Shown here piece by piece: positions 4,658 to 5,679 of a DNA stretch of 5,679 bases. The notes below the pieces were generated by a model, which saw only the letters and a list, made by a program, of their open reading frames with translations, did not search any database and was not told where the DNA came from. The first letter of the stretch is position 1. The number at the start of each line of letters is the position of its first letter. The position numbers were made by a program, and so were the translations under genes. Source of the stretch: Eggerthellaceae bacterium (GTDB lineage: Bacteria; Actinomycetota; Coriobacteriia; Coriobacteriales; Eggerthellaceae); the NCBI GenBank assembly GCA_017559045.1, contig JAFYTB010000008.1, positions 1-5,679 on the forward strand, given 5' to 3'.

Positions 4658-4681
4658 GTGGAGGAGGGAGCTGCCTTTTCT
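4640..4681 (+). terminator. Terminator-like hairpin in the divergent gap
   Basis: A left arm at 4640-4653 and a right arm at 4668-4681 are exact 14-base reverse complements (core GGCAGCTC/GAGCTGCC) around a 14-base purine-rich loop, with TTTTCT closing the right arm and AGAAAA opening the left. It reads as an intrinsic terminator on both strands. No annotated gene ends here: the flanking genes point away from each other. Confidence 0.75.
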
Positions 4682-4712
4682 GGTGGGTGCCGCCGAGTTA
4701 TTTCGACACCCT

Positions 4713-4745
4713 GAGGAGGGAGGAGAGAAAGGAGGAAGGGGGAAG
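4713..4745 (+). other. 33-base all-purine tract
   Basis: Every base from 4713 to 4745 is A or G, with runs of GG, GGG and a final GGGGG. Such a tract can form triplex or G-rich structures and offers several Shine-Dalgarno-like AGGAGG matches, but no start codon with a credible frame follows. Its role is unknown. Confidence 0.6.
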
Positions 4746-4803
4746 TCCTTTGCTCTGGCTCCAGTGTATGCTCCTCGCGTTGCTTGTTCGCCTGGATGCG
4801 TAT

Positions 4804-4842
4804 TTGTTAAACGGGCTGTTGGCTTGTCTGTACCGTCCTGTT
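4804..4842 (+). promoter_or_regulatory. Phased TGT repeats, candidate phosphate-regulon box upstream of pstS
   Basis: TTGTT, CTGTT, CTGTA and CTGTT have their TGT cores at 4805, 4817, 4829 and 4839, a spacing of 12, 12 and 10 bases. Response regulators of the PhoB/PhoP type bind direct repeats with roughly 11-base phasing near pst promoters, and this array ends just before a candidate -35. The match to any known consensus is loose, so this is a suggestion from position and periodicity. Confidence 0.3.
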
Positions 4843-4857
4843 ATTTGAGCAGGACGG
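4833..4857. repeat. Inverted repeat overlapping the candidate pstS promoter
   Basis: CCGTCCTG (4833-4840) and CAGGACGG (4850-4857) are exact 8-base reverse complements around a nine-base AT-rich loop. No U-run follows on either strand, so an operator is more likely than a terminator. It overlaps both the last TGT repeat and the candidate -35. Confidence 0.55.
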
Positions 4858-4874
4858 CCAATTCGTCTTACAAA
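4845..4874 (+). promoter_or_regulatory. Candidate promoter for pstS
   Basis: TTGAGC (4845-4850) and TACAAA (4869-4874) are separated by 18 bases and each matches four of six consensus positions. This would start transcription near 4881 and give a leader of about 135 bases. TTGACT at 4878-4883 is a better -35 by sequence, but no -10 stands at the right distance. Confidence 0.35.
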
Positions 4875-4897
4875 CATTTGACTGATTCGTTACGGAA

Positions 4898-4979
4898 GCG
4901 TTGCGAACGCCTTACCGCTCCTTGATAGCGGCCCTTCATCATGTTGCAACGTCGTCAGGACGCCGAGTCCGAGGCGACG
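4898..4979 (+). other. Leader region of pstS with two small hairpins
   Basis: GCGTT-GCG-AACGC (4898-4910) and a longer stem CGTCG/CGACG (4950-4954 with 4975-4979) enclosing GGAC/GTCC (4957-4960 with 4966-4969) lie before the gene. No terminator or known riboswitch pattern was recognised. The hairpins may affect mRNA stability or translation. Confidence 0.35.
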
Positions 4980-5014
4980 CCAGCCTAAATCTTGATTGAA
5001 AGGGAAACTCAGAT

Positions 5015-5679
5015 ATGAAGAAACGCATCGTATCCGTTGCACTTTGCGCCATGATGGCGCTGAGCCTGCTTTGCTTCGCAGGTTGCTCCGGCTCCGAAGG
5101 CGAGAAGGCAAACGAAGGTGGCGCCGCAGCAGTCACGGGCTCCGTCTCCACCGATGGCTCCACCTCCATGGAAAAGGTCATCGGAAGCCTCGGCGAGGCA
5201 TTCCAGATGGAGAACGACGGAATCACTTTCACCTATAACCCCACTGGCTCCGGCGCGGGCGTCCAGGCTGCCCAGGAGGAGCGTTGCGACATCGGCCTGT
5301 CCAGCCGCGACCTTAAGGCCGAGGAGCTCGAGGCCGGCCTCGAGGCGACCGTCCTTGCCTACGACGGCATCGCCTTGGTCGTGAACCCCGCTAACGGCGT
5401 ATCCGATCTGACGCTCGAGCAGATCGCCGCTGTCTTCACCGGCGAGATCACCAACTGGAGCGAGCTTGGCGGCGAGGACGGCGAGATCGTGCTCATCGGC
5501 CGCGAGGCCGGCTCCGGCACCCGCGACGGCTTCGAGTCCATCACCGACACCGAGGCCGCATGTAAGTACCGCCAGGAGCTGACCTCCACCGGCGATGTCA
5601 TCGCAACGGTTGCTCAGAACCCCAACGCCATCGGCTACGCATCCCTAGCCTCCGTCGGCGACACCGTGAAGGTCCTCAC
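5015..5679 (+). CDS. pstS: Phosphate ABC transporter substrate-binding lipoprotein (3' truncated)
   Basis: PstS captures inorganic phosphate outside the membrane and delivers it to the PstCAB transporter. The frame is open to the window edge, giving the first 221 residues of a family usually near 270-300. Residues 1-23 form a lipoprotein signal (KKR, a hydrophobic core, then FAGC) with lipidated C24, followed by a Gly/Ser/Glu-rich linker. The mature domain begins GSVSTDGSTSM (42-52), then NPTGSGAGVQA (75-85), DIGLSSRDL (92-100), FTGEITNWSEL (141-151) and REAGSGTRDGF (163-173), which are characteristic phosphate-contacting and hinge segments of PstS. AAAGGG at 4999-5004 lies ten bases before ATG 5015, slightly long but acceptable. 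It is divergent from the Nudix gene with a long regulatory gap; pstC, pstA and pstB would be expected next, outside the window. Another PBP-like lipoprotein is possible but unlikely. Confidence 0.93.
   Translation, partial: MKKRIVSVALCAMMALSLLCFAGCSGSEGEKANEGGAAAVTGSVSTDGSTSMEKVIGSLGEAFQMENDGITFTYNPTGSGAGVQAAQEERCDIGLSSRDLKAEELEAGLEATVLAYDGIALVVNPANGVSDLTLEQIAAVFTGEITNWSELGGEDGEIVLIGREAGSGTRDGFESITDTEAACKYRQELTSTGDVIATVAQNPNAIGYASLASVGDTVKVL

Noticed and set aside
4507..4848. Plus-strand open frame across the tandem repeats
   Set aside because: It crosses the terminator and purine tract, lacks a ribosome binding site, and its repeats are conserved as nucleotides at a 31-base period, which shifts frame between copies.

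Overview
The window looks like chromosomal DNA from a moderately GC-rich actinobacterium. The gene content and protein style (a citramalate-synthase-type CimA, a YerC/TrpR-like regulator, a Gram-positive PstS lipoprotein, many GAG/GGC/CTC codons) would suit the Coriobacteriia, for example a Collinsella-like gut organism. This placement is an inference from memory of such genomes and was not tested by a search.

Layout. Positions 1-87 are the last 28 codons of an unidentified plus-strand gene. ilvE (207-1127), a branched-chain amino acid aminotransferase, follows, then a 150-base gap with a strong intrinsic terminator, then cimA (1278-2864), citramalate synthase. Together they mark isoleucine synthesis from pyruvate and acetyl-CoA: CimA makes citramalate, enzymes outside the window would carry it to 2-oxobutanoate and onward, and IlvE performs the final transamination. 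A small YerC/TrpR-family regulator (3061-3369) follows with a good ribosome binding site and a candidate operator in its leader.

The 3' end of that regulator runs directly into a repeat cluster (3336-3662) between two convergent genes. The cluster holds eight copies of a 24-base unit of fixed form, TAGCCAAAA-N9-GTGTCA (one copy diverged at its first bases, one with CTGTCA). Three copies are in direct orientation, two pairs are fused head-to-head into long palindromes (one a perfect 52-bp palindrome), and one stands alone in inverted orientation. A second set of short direct repeats fills the rest of the gap up to a minus-strand Nudix hydrolase (4450-3812), probably of the ADP-ribose pyrophosphatase type.

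The 564-base divergent gap between the Nudix gene and the last gene is also structured. It contains three tandem 30-31-base repeats, the last of which forms the left arm of a terminator-like hairpin, then a 33-base all-purine tract, phased TGT repeats that could be a phosphate-regulon box, a plausible promoter and leader hairpins. The window ends inside a phosphate-binding lipoprotein gene (pstS, 5015 onward), presumably the first gene of a Pst phosphate uptake operon.

The protein-coding genes are ordinary housekeeping functions. The part most worth a second look is the non-coding DNA: the fixed-length palindromic repeat family at 3336-3662 and the tandem-repeat/terminator element at 4566-4681.
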